NCBI RefSeq assembly: GCF_963676285.1
Contig: NZ_OY781063.1
Coordinates: forward strand, 2,170,001-2,234,000
From: an uncultured Sphaerochaeta sp.
Lineage (GTDB): Bacteria > Spirochaetota > Spirochaetia > Sphaerochaetales > Sphaerochaetaceae
DNA: 64,000 nt
Direction: 5' to 3'
Positions 8,302 to 16,088 of the stretch are shown here, in pieces (positions within the stretch are counted from its first letter, which is position 1; every line of letters starts with the position of its first letter). The position numbers and the translations under genes were made by a program. The notes beneath the pieces were generated by a model. The model made no database searches and was not told the origin of the DNA. It was given only the letters and a program-made list of their open reading frames with translations.

Positions 8302-9192
8302 ATGCAAAGACGCTCATATAAGAACTACACATATATCGGATATCTCTACATCCTGCCATGGATCATTGGGTTCCTGCTTCTCCAGCTCATTCCATTGATC
8401 AACTCCTTCTGGTACTCATTTACACAGTTCCAGTTGCTTGGAGACCCGGAATTTCTCGGACTTGCCAACTACAAGAAAATCTTTACTGCAGACGCGACAT
8501 TCCTGCAATCCTTGAAGGTGACGTTTTACTACGTCCTGATTGCGGTTCCCCTCAAGATAGGGTTTGCCCTCTTGATCGCAATCATCCTGAATCAGAAAAT
8601 CAAGGGTATCAACTTGTTTCGTACCCTGTATTATATTCCCTCCATCCTGGGAGGAAGTGTGGCCATCAGTGTACTGTGGAAGTACCTGTTCATGAACCAG
8701 GGAGTCGTGAACAACCTCATCGGTGTACTGGGAATTCCTGCCATCGATTGGCTTGGGAGTCCTGACCTTGCCTTAGGGACCATCAGCTTGGTCACAGTCT
8801 GGCAGTTCGGCTCTTCCATGCTGCTCTTCCTGGCTGGACTGAAGCAGATTCCTTTCAGCCTCTATGAGGCTGCAAAAATTGACGGGGCAGGAAGGCCACG
8901 CATTTTCTTCCAGATCACCTTGCCCTCTCTTTCACCCATCATATTGTTCAACCTTATCATGCAGATGATCAATGCATTCCAGGACTTTACCGGTGCATTT
9001 GTCATCACACAGGGTGGACCACTGAAGTCTACCTACCTCTATGGACTGATGCTCTACGATCAGGGCTTCAAGTTCTTCAAGATGGGCTATGCATCCGCAC
9101 TCTCCTGGATATTGTTCGCCATTATCCTATTCTTTACCAGTTTGACGTTCCGCAGTTCTGAAAGCTGGGTACACTACGGAGATTCAATATGA
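8302..9192 (+). CDS. ABC sugar importer, permease 1
   Basis: 296-residue inner-membrane permease of the MalF/UgpA type with about six membrane helices, the first at residues 13-33. The cytoplasmic EAAxxDGA loop appears as EAAKIDGAGRPRIFFQITLPSLSP (read from about residue 192), the site that docks on the ATPase. Its last four bases overlap the start of permease 2 (ATGA), so the two are translationally coupled. Confidence 0.92.
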   Translation: MQRRSYKNYTYIGYLYILPWIIGFLLLQLIPLINSFWYSFTQFQLLGDPEFLGLANYKKIFTADATFLQSLKVTFYYVLIAVPLKIGFALLIAIILNQKIKGINLFRTLYYIPSILGGSVAISVLWKYLFMNQGVVNNLIGVLGIPAIDWLGSPDLALGTISLVTVWQFGSSMLLFLAGLKQIPFSLYEAAKIDGAGRPRIFFQITLPSLSPIILFNLIMQMINAFQDFTGAFVITQGGPLKSTYLYGLMLYDQGFKFFKMGYASALSWILFAIILFFTSLTFRSSESWVHYGDSI

Positions 9193-10034
9193 TCAAGAAA
9201 ACAACGCCTACCGCAAAAATTATCTCCTATATCTTCTTGATCGTCCTTGCCTATATCATGATCTACCCGTTGCTCTGGATGATCGGGGCAGCGTTCAAGA
9301 CCAATGAGGAGATGTTTGGAACCATTGGATTGCTTCCCAAGAACCCTGTCTTCGGTGCCTTTGCAGCCGGCTGGACGGGAACGGGCCAGTATGGGTTCTC
9401 AACCTTCCTGTCCAATACCTTCCTGATGGTAATCCCAACGGTCATATTCACCGTTATCAGTGCAACATTGGTTGGTTATGGGTTTGCCAGGTTCAACTTT
9501 CCACTTAAGAAGCTCTTGTTCTTCATCATGATTGCAACCTTGATGCTTCCTGCAACGGTTATTATCATTCCCCGGTATATCTTCTTCAAGAAGCTTGGCT
9601 GGCTCGATACCTACCTGCCGTTCATCGTTCCAGCGATGCTTGGAAGCTTTCCCTTCTTCAATTTCATGATGGTGCAGTTCTTCAGGGGCTTGCCTATAGA
9701 GATTGATGAGTCAGGGAAGCTGGATGGGTGCAACAGTTTTGTCATTCTCAAGGATCTGTTGTTGCCGCTGTGCAAGTCAGCCATTTTCTCAGTCATCGTT
9801 TTCCAGTTTGTCTGGACGTGGAATGACTTCTTCAATGTCTTGATCTATATCAGTAGTGTGGCCAAGTATCCTGTGGCATTGGGCCTGCGGATGACGATGG
9901 ACATATCAACTGAGTTTGATTGGAACCAGATCATGGCGATGAGCCTGATCTCCATACTCCCTCCGGTGATTCTCTTCTTCGCTGCACAGAAATACTTCGT
10001 TGAGGGAATTGCTACCACTGGAATGAAGACCTGA
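9189..10034 (+). CDS. ABC sugar importer, permease 2
   Basis: 281-residue partner permease of the MalG/UgpE type with about six membrane helices. The coupling loop reads ESGKLDGCNSFVILKDLLLPL (EAAxxDGA variant with S and C) near residues 175-195. The C-terminus KYFVEGIATTGMKT is the typical ending of the family. It ends exactly where the sensor kinase gene on the other strand ends (10034 against 10035), with no terminator space between. Confidence 0.92.
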   Translation: MIKKTTPTAKIISYIFLIVLAYIMIYPLLWMIGAAFKTNEEMFGTIGLLPKNPVFGAFAAGWTGTGQYGFSTFLSNTFLMVIPTVIFTVISATLVGYGFARFNFPLKKLLFFIMIATLMLPATVIIIPRYIFFKKLGWLDTYLPFIVPAMLGSFPFFNFMMVQFFRGLPIEIDESGKLDGCNSFVILKDLLLPLCKSAIFSVIVFQFVWTWNDFFNVLIYISSVAKYPVALGLRMTMDISTEFDWNQIMAMSLISILPPVILFFAAQKYFVEGIATTGMKT

Positions 10035-11708
10035 TCATCCTTCTCTTCTGAGTGGGAGATACAGGGTAACCGTAACCCCGGCTTCCTCCTTACTGGCAAT
10101 GACAATCGGGGATTTCCCTTGGGTGAAGAGCATCAGACGCTTATTGATGTTCAGAAGCCCAAGGGAACTTTTTTTCTTCAGTACATCTGCCTTGCTCTGG
10201 TTGATTGCATCAACCTCCTCCTGGCTCATGCACTTCCCGTCGTTGGAAACTACAATCTGCATCTTGTCTTCCACCAGCGTTGCACTGATGGTGATATGAA
10301 GGGGCTCTCCCTCCCGGAACCCATGGTTGAATGCATTCTCCAGAATGGGCTGCAGAAGCATTGCCGGAACGCGTACATCAAGGAGTGAAGGGTCGATATC
10401 CTTCTCACAGGTGAAAGCCTGCTTGAAACGGATATGTTGCAGCTGAATATAGTACTCGGTCTGTTCGAGTTCCTTGGAGAGGGGAACGCCGGAGAAGTCA
10501 TCTACCTGCAGTGAGTATTTGAGCAGTTTCGAAAGAAGCTGGATCATGGTGGAAACATCGTTCTCCCCGGAAGCAAGTTTTACTGCCTTCCAGTTGATGG
10601 TATCCAAGGTGTTGAAAAGAAAGTGGGGATTGATCTGCATCTGCAGGGCACGGTACTCCATTGCCTCTGTCTGCCACCTGAGGTAGTCCTGTTCGAGGAA
10701 GGTTCTGATAACATGGTGGTTCAGGTAATCAAAGATGTTTCGATACTTCTCTGGGTGTTCTTCGGTAAAGTCGGCATCTCCGACCTGACTGAGCTGTTGC
10801 ATGATATTGGCAAGGAACTTTCTCTCTTGCCGATTGGTTCGGTGGGTAAGATAAAGTCCCAGTAGAAGTGCTATGACCGTGAGGGTGATGGTGTAGTAGA
10901 GCAGGGTGGTGGAGAGCTGGTAAAGCATTGGCTCATAGATGCCAAGCGTGTATTCCCAACCATACTTTCCAGAGAAGGCTTGAAAGTAATACATGTCCTC
11001 TTCTGCATACTCCCTATGATTGCTTAGATTGGAAAAGAGCAGCTGCCCATCGCGGTTATGAACCGTGAGTATTTCTCCCTCCTGGAACTGGTAGGCCCCC
11101 GAAAGCGACCTTTCCTTGATATCCAGGACGATGACTCCTATACGTTCATTGACCGGATTTGTGATTGGTCTCAGGATGCGAATGATATGCTGTTCTATCG
11201 GGGTTTCATCCTTGAGGGTAACCCTCTGTGAGTAACTCTGGTTCTCGGAGGGAAGCTCCTTGTATGTTTGATACCAAGAGGAGTCCTCCATATAGGGGAG
11301 GGCGGTAAACGCAAGATCACTGGATAGTACCAGCTCACGAGCATTGTCCAAGTATACGTAGATGTCATGGATATAGGGCCTTGCATTGGCAGGAGCTGCA
11401 AGGAAGGATCGGATGAGACGGAATTCACGATAGTTGTCCAAGTTGACCTCCTCTCCTCCGCTGAGAACGCGCTGAAGGCGGTTCATCATCTCGGGATTGG
11501 TGCTGAACATCAAGGAGAGGCTATCCATCTCATCAAGGATGACATCATAGTAAGCCTGTACCTCAGCAAGCTTCTGGTTCGCCTGCCTGATGGAGTTGCT
11601 CCTGATGAAGTTCTGGGTCAGCAAGGTTGCTCCTCCTCCCAAGAGAAGCGCTACAATGACCAAGGGGAGACTGTGCCGGAAGAAGATACGGATGATACGT
11701 TTGTTCAT
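10035..11708 (-). CDS. YesM-type sensor histidine kinase
   Basis: 557-residue membrane histidine kinase. Membrane helices lie at about 12-32 and 262-285 and enclose an extracytoplasmic sensor of about 230 residues. The kinase core is the LytS/YesM type: ALQMQINPHFLFNTLDTINW around residue 360 carries the phosphorylated His, LLQPILENAFNHGF around 459 is the N box, and SSLGLLNINKRL is the G2 region. It overlaps the response regulator by 4 bases (ATGA) and is encoded between the ABC importer and GH4 genes, so it probably senses their sugar substrate. Confidence 0.9.
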   Translation of the reverse strand: MNKRIIRIFFRHSLPLVIVALLLGGGATLLTQNFIRSNSIRQANQKLAEVQAYYDVILDEMDSLSLMFSTNPEMMNRLQRVLSGGEEVNLDNYREFRLIRSFLAAPANARPYIHDIYVYLDNARELVLSSDLAFTALPYMEDSSWYQTYKELPSENQSYSQRVTLKDETPIEQHIIRILRPITNPVNERIGVIVLDIKERSLSGAYQFQEGEILTVHNRDGQLLFSNLSNHREYAEEDMYYFQAFSGKYGWEYTLGIYEPMLYQLSTTLLYYTITLTVIALLLGLYLTHRTNRQERKFLANIMQQLSQVGDADFTEEHPEKYRNIFDYLNHHVIRTFLEQDYLRWQTEAMEYRALQMQINPHFLFNTLDTINWKAVKLASGENDVSTMIQLLSKLLKYSLQVDDFSGVPLSKELEQTEYYIQLQHIRFKQAFTCEKDIDPSLLDVRVPAMLLQPILENAFNHGFREGEPLHITISATLVEDKMQIVVSNDGKCMSQEEVDAINQSKADVLKKKSSLGLLNINKRLMLFTQGKSPIVIASKEEAGVTVTLYLPLRREG

Positions 11709-12442
11709 AAGCCCTGTTCCTTCTTCAGCTGTTGGGGACTGGTGCCCCAGTACTTGCGGAATGTCCTGCAGAAGTTCTGGGTATCTTGATACCCTAGGGC
11801 TTCCGCTATTTCCTTGTTCTTATAGCCCACTTTGCTGGTGAGCATCTGTTTTGCTACTTCCATCTTATGGGTCAAGAGATACTCCTGGAAATTCTGGGTA
11901 GTCTCTTCCTTGAACAGTCTGCTCAGATAACTCGTAGTCACACCAAGCTCCGAGGCAATATTCTGTAGGGTACAGCTGCTGAGTTTCTTCTCAATGATCG
12001 CCAGTGTTTTTGTGACCAAGGGGTTGGACGGAACAAATGAGGAGGAGGGAGCCATAGCCGGTGTAGAGCCGTCCAAAACGTGTCGGATTTTCTCAAAGGT
12101 CTGTTTGATCTCCTCAAACGAGGATGGTTTTACCAGATACTCCAGGACCCCGTACCCGATAGCTTCTTTCGCATAGCCAAAGTCATCATATGCACTCATG
12201 ATGCAGAACTGGGGTGGGGAAGGGAACTGCTTCAGTTCCTTGATCAACTGGAGCCCACTCATGAAGGGCATCCGTATATCGGTAAGGAGCACGTCTGGGT
12301 GATGGTCCTTGCAGAAGGCAAGGGCGCTTCTTGCATCAGTGAAGGATCCAGAGACTGAGAACCCTATCGATTCCCAAGGGAAGTAGTGGGTAAGCCCTTC
12401 CAGGAGTTCTGTTTCATCGTCTACGATTACCAAGGTATACAT
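11705..12442 (-). CDS. YesN-type AraC-family response regulator
   Basis: 245 residues: a receiver domain (1-120) with acidic pocket VDDE, phosphoacceptor Asp in LLTDIRMP (about D55) and Lys in YLVKPSS, then an AraC-type double helix-turn-helix (about 145-243; LGVTTSYLSRLFKEET and EALGYQDTQNFCRTFRKYWG). It is shorter than many YesN proteins because the linker is brief. It is cotranscribed with the kinase and divergent from the GH4 gene. AraC-type regulators bind direct repeats, matching the TGTCAA pairs at 6870 and 12474. Confidence 0.92.
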   Translation of the reverse strand: MYTLVIVDDETELLEGLTHYFPWESIGFSVSGSFTDARSALAFCKDHHPDVLLTDIRMPFMSGLQLIKELKQFPSPPQFCIMSAYDDFGYAKEAIGYGVLEYLVKPSSFEEIKQTFEKIRHVLDGSTPAMAPSSSFVPSNPLVTKTLAIIEKKLSSCTLQNIASELGVTTSYLSRLFKEETTQNFQEYLLTHKMEVAKQMLTSKVGYKNKEIAEALGYQDTQNFCRTFRKYWGTSPQQLKKEQGL

Positions 12443-12473
12443 GCTCTAAGGTAGTACACCATTTGGGGAGAAA

Positions 12474-12527
12474 TGTCAAAAAAAGATACCCAATGTCAAG
12501 GTACATGGGCTGTTTATCTGCTACTAT
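12474..12527 (+). promoter_or_regulatory. TGTCAA direct repeat and -10 element upstream of the GH4 gene
   Basis: TGTCAAAA at 12474-12481 and TGTCAAGG from 12494 repeat with 20-base spacing and enclose GATAC, as in front of the ABC importer. A TACTAT -10 candidate lies at 12522-12527; a normal -35 is missing where it should be (12499-12504), next to the second repeat. This is the expected layout for an activator-dependent promoter driven by the adjacent YesN-like regulator. Confidence 0.5.
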
Positions 12528-12563
12528 GATAGGGAGAATAGGAGTACTGAGAGGAGGAATCGA

Positions 12564-13907
12564 ATGAAAGAGACTCGTATCTGTATTATTGGAGGCGGTG
12601 GTCGCCTCTGGGCTATCCAGTTCATGAAAGATCTTGCGTACAACACCATGACTCACGGTACCTTGGTTCTGTACGATATCGATAAGGAAGCTGCGCATAA
12701 CAATGTGGCAGTTGCAGAGAAGGTGTTCAAGGTAAACAACAGTGAGGGTCGTTTCCGCGTCATCGCAGAGGATGAGATTGGAAAAGCGCTTACTGGTTGT
12801 GATCTGGTAATCATCTCCATAGAACCAGGGAAGACCGAATGCCGCTATGGCGACCTTGTCCTCCCTGAGGAGTATGGGATTCTCCAGTCTGTAGGGGATA
12901 CTACAGGTCCTGGTGGGATTATGCGCGCTCGCCGAGCCGTTCCCCTGTTCTTTGAGATCGCCGAGCAAGTCAAGCAATACTGTCCTGATGCCTGGGTGAT
13001 CAACTACACCAATCCAATGACGCTCTGCACTGCAGCACTCTATAAGGCATTCCCCGAGATCAAGGCACTGGGCTGTTGCCATGAGGTATTCCATACCCAG
13101 AACTTCCTTGCTGAGAAGGTGGCTGAGTGGTTTGATGTACCAGTTCCCGATAGAAGGGAGATCAAGATTGATCTTACCGGGGTGAATCACTTCACCTTTG
13201 TGACCAAGGCTTTTTGGAAGGCCCATGACCTGATGCCCCGTCTCATTGAGCTTGTTCAGGATAGTGCTACCTTCAGTGATGGAACTGCTGTTGCCAAAAA
13301 GCGATTGGAGGAAGAGAAGTGGTTTGACTGCGACCAGAAGATTGCACTCAGTTTCCTTCGTGACTTCGGCTCCCTTGGTGCCGCTGGGGATCGCCATCTT
13401 GCCGAGTTCGTTCCCTGGTTCCTTTCCAGCGATGAGAACCTGCATACCTATGGGGTCATCAGGACTCCATACTCCTGGAGAGAGCGCACTGCGAAGGAAA
13501 AGCGTGATCGCGTATTCAAGGATGAGGATCTGAAGGCAGAGCTCACTGATGAGGAAGGTGTGGATATCATGCGTTGCCTGATGGGGGATAAAACCATGGT
13601 CACCAACATCAACCGTCCCAATGAAGGTCAGATCAGTTATCTTCCCAAGGGCAGGATTGTTGAGAGCAATGGGGTATTGGGTGAAGATTCCATCCGCCCG
13701 ATTGTCGCCAGTGATCCCCCGATTGCTATCCAGAACCTGGTCAGGCAGGTCAGTGATGTACAGGAGATGACCCTAGAGGCAATCTGGAACAAGGATGATG
13801 AGTTGCTCTTCTCTGCGTTCCTCAGTGATCCACTGATGAATCTGAGCAGGGATAAGGCTAGGGAGTTGTTTGAGAAGATGCTTGAGGCATCTGATCTCAA
13901 ATACTAA
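12564..13907 (+). CDS. GH4 family glycosidase (alpha-glucosidase type)
   Basis: 447-residue NAD- and metal-dependent glycosidase. The Rossmann loop GGGGRLW is at residues 10-16, INYTNPMT around 150 binds substrate, and the metal-binding Cys sits in CCHEV around residue 172, followed by GVNHFTF around 208. In GH4 the CHEV form is associated with unphosphorylated alpha-glucosides, as against CHSV for alpha-galactosidase. No signal peptide: it acts on imported sugar. It leads an operon with the lyxose isomerase-like gene, 23 bases downstream. GAGAGGAGG-type site precedes the start. Confidence 0.88.
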   Translation: MKETRICIIGGGGRLWAIQFMKDLAYNTMTHGTLVLYDIDKEAAHNNVAVAEKVFKVNNSEGRFRVIAEDEIGKALTGCDLVIISIEPGKTECRYGDLVLPEEYGILQSVGDTTGPGGIMRARRAVPLFFEIAEQVKQYCPDAWVINYTNPMTLCTAALYKAFPEIKALGCCHEVFHTQNFLAEKVAEWFDVPVPDRREIKIDLTGVNHFTFVTKAFWKAHDLMPRLIELVQDSATFSDGTAVAKKRLEEEKWFDCDQKIALSFLRDFGSLGAAGDRHLAEFVPWFLSSDENLHTYGVIRTPYSWRERTAKEKRDRVFKDEDLKAELTDEEGVDIMRCLMGDKTMVTNINRPNEGQISYLPKGRIVESNGVLGEDSIRPIVASDPPIAIQNLVRQVSDVQEMTLEAIWNKDDELLFSAFLSDPLMNLSRDKARELFEKMLEASDLKY

Positions 13908-13930
13908 GCATAGAACCAAGGAGGTGAGGA

Positions 13931-14464
13931 ATGATCAGCAGAGAGATATATGAAGAGGCAGTGAAGCGGACGCTTATGTTCTTTGAGAAGGCTGGGATCG
14001 TCCTCACCGATGAAGAGAAAGGGAATGTTGAGGTCGCAGATTTCGGCCTCAACGACCTGGAGCATACCGGTCTTGAGTTGATCACCTACCTCAATACCGA
14101 GCGCGTATGTGCAAAGGAACTGGTGTTGTTTCCCCACCAGAGGTGCCCAGAACATCGCCATCCGGCATTTGGGTCGTACATTGGCAAGGAAGAGACTTTC
14201 CGCTGCCGATGGGGAGAGGTCTATCTCTATGTAGATGGGAAGCCCACCGAGAACATAAAAGCCATAGATAAAGCAGGGGTCTATACTGTCTTCCATGAGA
14301 TCGTACTACGCCCAGGTGAGCAATATACCCTGAGCCCCAATACCAAGCATTGGTTCGAGGCAGGGAGTGAAGGTGCAGTGGTTTCTGAGTTTTCTACCCC
14401 CAGTTATGATGAGAAAGATATCTTCACTGATCCAAGAATCGAAAGAACTCCTCAAGTCGAGTAA
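13931..14464 (+). CDS. D-lyxose ketol-isomerase family cupin
   Basis: 177-residue cupin of the D-lyxose/D-mannose isomerase family, interconverting aldoses and ketoses with a bound metal. The metal ligands are seen in CPEHRHP around residues 72-78 (two His), EETFRCRWGE around 86-95 (Glu), and a late His in NTKHWFEAG. GGAGGTG at 13920-13926 precedes the ATG. As the second gene after GH4 it may convert the released sugar to a ketose for phosphorylation. The actual sugar is not determinable from sequence. Confidence 0.85.
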   Translation: MISREIYEEAVKRTLMFFEKAGIVLTDEEKGNVEVADFGLNDLEHTGLELITYLNTERVCAKELVLFPHQRCPEHRHPAFGSYIGKEETFRCRWGEVYLYVDGKPTENIKAIDKAGVYTVFHEIVLRPGEQYTLSPNTKHWFEAGSEGAVVSEFSTPSYDEKDIFTDPRIERTPQVE

Positions 14465-14533
14465 AACCAAGATTGACGTAACCGATACTTCATTACATAA
14501 TCATATATAGAAGTATTAGGATGTATGAGATGC

Positions 14534-14562
14534 TTGACAGGTAAAAGATACTTATATATCAT
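14534..14562 (+). promoter_or_regulatory. Promoter of the DAACS symporter gene
   Basis: TTGACA at 14534-14539, 17-base spacer, TATCAT at 14557-14562, followed by an AT-rich leader and an AAAGGGGG ribosome-binding site. A weak inverted repeat upstream (ATACTTC 14485-14491 with GAAGTAT 14510-14516) may end the previous operon. Confidence 0.65.
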
Positions 14563-14607
14563 ACTAAATCTATAGAATTAATAGTTAATTAGAAAAAGGG
14601 GGCTCTT

Positions 14608-15957
14608 ATGGGACTGGTTCTTTGGTTGATATTATTTGTGGTACTGCTTGCAGCATTGGTAACGCTGAAGAGGGTGTGGCATCTCTCATTCTCTGTTCGG
14701 GTATCTGTATCCCTGTTGCTTGGAGCTCTCTTTGGGCTTTCCCTGTTCTTCTTTGCTGAGGAGTCAGTCTCCTCCCAGGTTCGCCGATGGGTTGCTCTTG
14801 TCGGTAATGGGTATGTTGATTTGCTTCGCATGCTCATCATTCCTTTGGTCCCGACAAGCATCATTGCTGGGTTGCTGAGACTTGGCAATACCCAAGAGCT
14901 TAGAAGAATGGGGGTAAGAACCATCTCTCTCTTCTTGTTTACAGCTACGCTAGCCGGCATCATCGGACTTCTGGTGGGTAGCCTGTTTGCAGTCGGACAG
15001 GGGATGGTGGTAGGAGAACTCGCAGAGCGCACTCCCAACACGCTTGGCAATATCTTTGCTCAGTTCAGGGCTTTCATTCCATCCAATCCCGTTCGCTCTG
15101 CTGCTGAGATGCAAATGATTCCTCTGGTTGTGTTCTCCGTCTTCCTTGGTGTTGCTGCAATTACCGTAAAGACAAAGAAGAGCGATGCGATCAAGCCGTT
15201 TGAGCAGTTGTTGGAGAGTTTTCTCCAGGTGGTAATAGAACTGACCAAAATCGTGCTCCGCTTGACCCCGTATGGAGTACTTGCACTTACCTCTTACTGG
15301 CTCTCTAATACAGGACTGGCAGCAGTAGCCCAGCTTGGATTGTTTGTGTTGGCAGTGGTAATTGCCTGCTTGCTGCAAATAGGGCTGGTATATGGTGGTT
15401 TGCTTGCATTCTCGGCCAAGATCAACCCCTTCAGGTTTTTCAAGGCAGCGAGCCCTGCAATGTTGCTTGCTTTCTCCAGCCGCTCGAGTCTTGGTTCCTT
15501 GACGATGACGATCAATACCATGACCGATAGGCTGAAAGTGAATTCCCGTGTAGCGAACTTTGTGGGACCGCTTGGGGCTGTGATGAACATGGATGCCTGT
15601 GGAGGTATTTTCCCTGCCATGGTAGCAGTGTTCGCTGCAAATGCCTTTGGTATTGAACTTGCTCTCTCCCAATATGTTCTGATCGTGGTGGTTTCCATAT
15701 TTGCAAGCTTGGGCAGTGCCGCTGTCCCGATGGGTGCAACAGCTTTTACCATTATCACCCTCACAACTGTGGGACTTCCGGTTGAGGCGGTTGGTCTTGT
15801 TGCTGGTGTCGATTTCCTGGTGGATATGTTCAGGACCATGACCAATGTAACCGGAGACCTGACAACCTCTGTGGTTGTTGCAAACGCCCTTGGTGAATTC
15901 GATCGTGATGCATTCAATACGCAGGATCTCAAGGTTGCAACAGCAACTGCAACATAA
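14608..15957 (+). CDS. Dicarboxylate/amino acid:cation symporter (DAACS)
   Basis: 449-residue inner-membrane secondary transporter of the GltP/DctA/TcyP fold, with about eight helices and two re-entrant loops. Hallmarks are the serine-rich hairpin SSRSSLGSLTMTIN around residue 290, the NMDACGGIFPAMVAVFAA segment (NMDGT-like) around 325, and the late DFLVDMFRTMTNVTGD segment around 400, which carries the Asp and Asn of the substrate site. The serine-rich loop and glycine pattern resemble the cystine carrier TcyP as much as the dicarboxylate carriers, so the substrate is left open. It has its own promoter. Confidence 0.85.
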   Translation: MGLVLWLILFVVLLAALVTLKRVWHLSFSVRVSVSLLLGALFGLSLFFFAEESVSSQVRRWVALVGNGYVDLLRMLIIPLVPTSIIAGLLRLGNTQELRRMGVRTISLFLFTATLAGIIGLLVGSLFAVGQGMVVGELAERTPNTLGNIFAQFRAFIPSNPVRSAAEMQMIPLVVFSVFLGVAAITVKTKKSDAIKPFEQLLESFLQVVIELTKIVLRLTPYGVLALTSYWLSNTGLAAVAQLGLFVLAVVIACLLQIGLVYGGLLAFSAKINPFRFFKAASPAMLLAFSSRSSLGSLTMTINTMTDRLKVNSRVANFVGPLGAVMNMDACGGIFPAMVAVFAANAFGIELALSQYVLIVVVSIFASLGSAAVPMGATAFTIITLTTVGLPVEAVGLVAGVDFLVDMFRTMTNVTGDLTTSVVVANALGEFDRDAFNTQDLKVATATAT

Positions 15958-16088
15958 CGTGAGCTAATAATATCGGAATAGTCGGAATTTGTTTTGTTTT
16001 TCACATTGTGTGAGTATTATTGCTCCTGTATACTAACTGCAAAATAGTTGCATAGTGTATTGTTATTTATTTTGTATGCAGGAGCGTG

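Noticed and set aside
12414..13445. 343-residue open frame on the minus strand across the GH4 gene
   Set aside because: It is antisense to an intact, recognisable GH4 gene, has no ribosome-binding site and no family features.
14950..15672. 240-residue open frame antisense to the DAACS symporter
   Set aside because: Low-complexity basic translation and full overlap with a clear membrane transporter gene.
16001..16013. TCACATTGTGTGA as a CRP-type site
   Set aside because: Half-sites are in the reverse order and spacing of a CRP box; probably a chance inverted repeat before the EAL gene.
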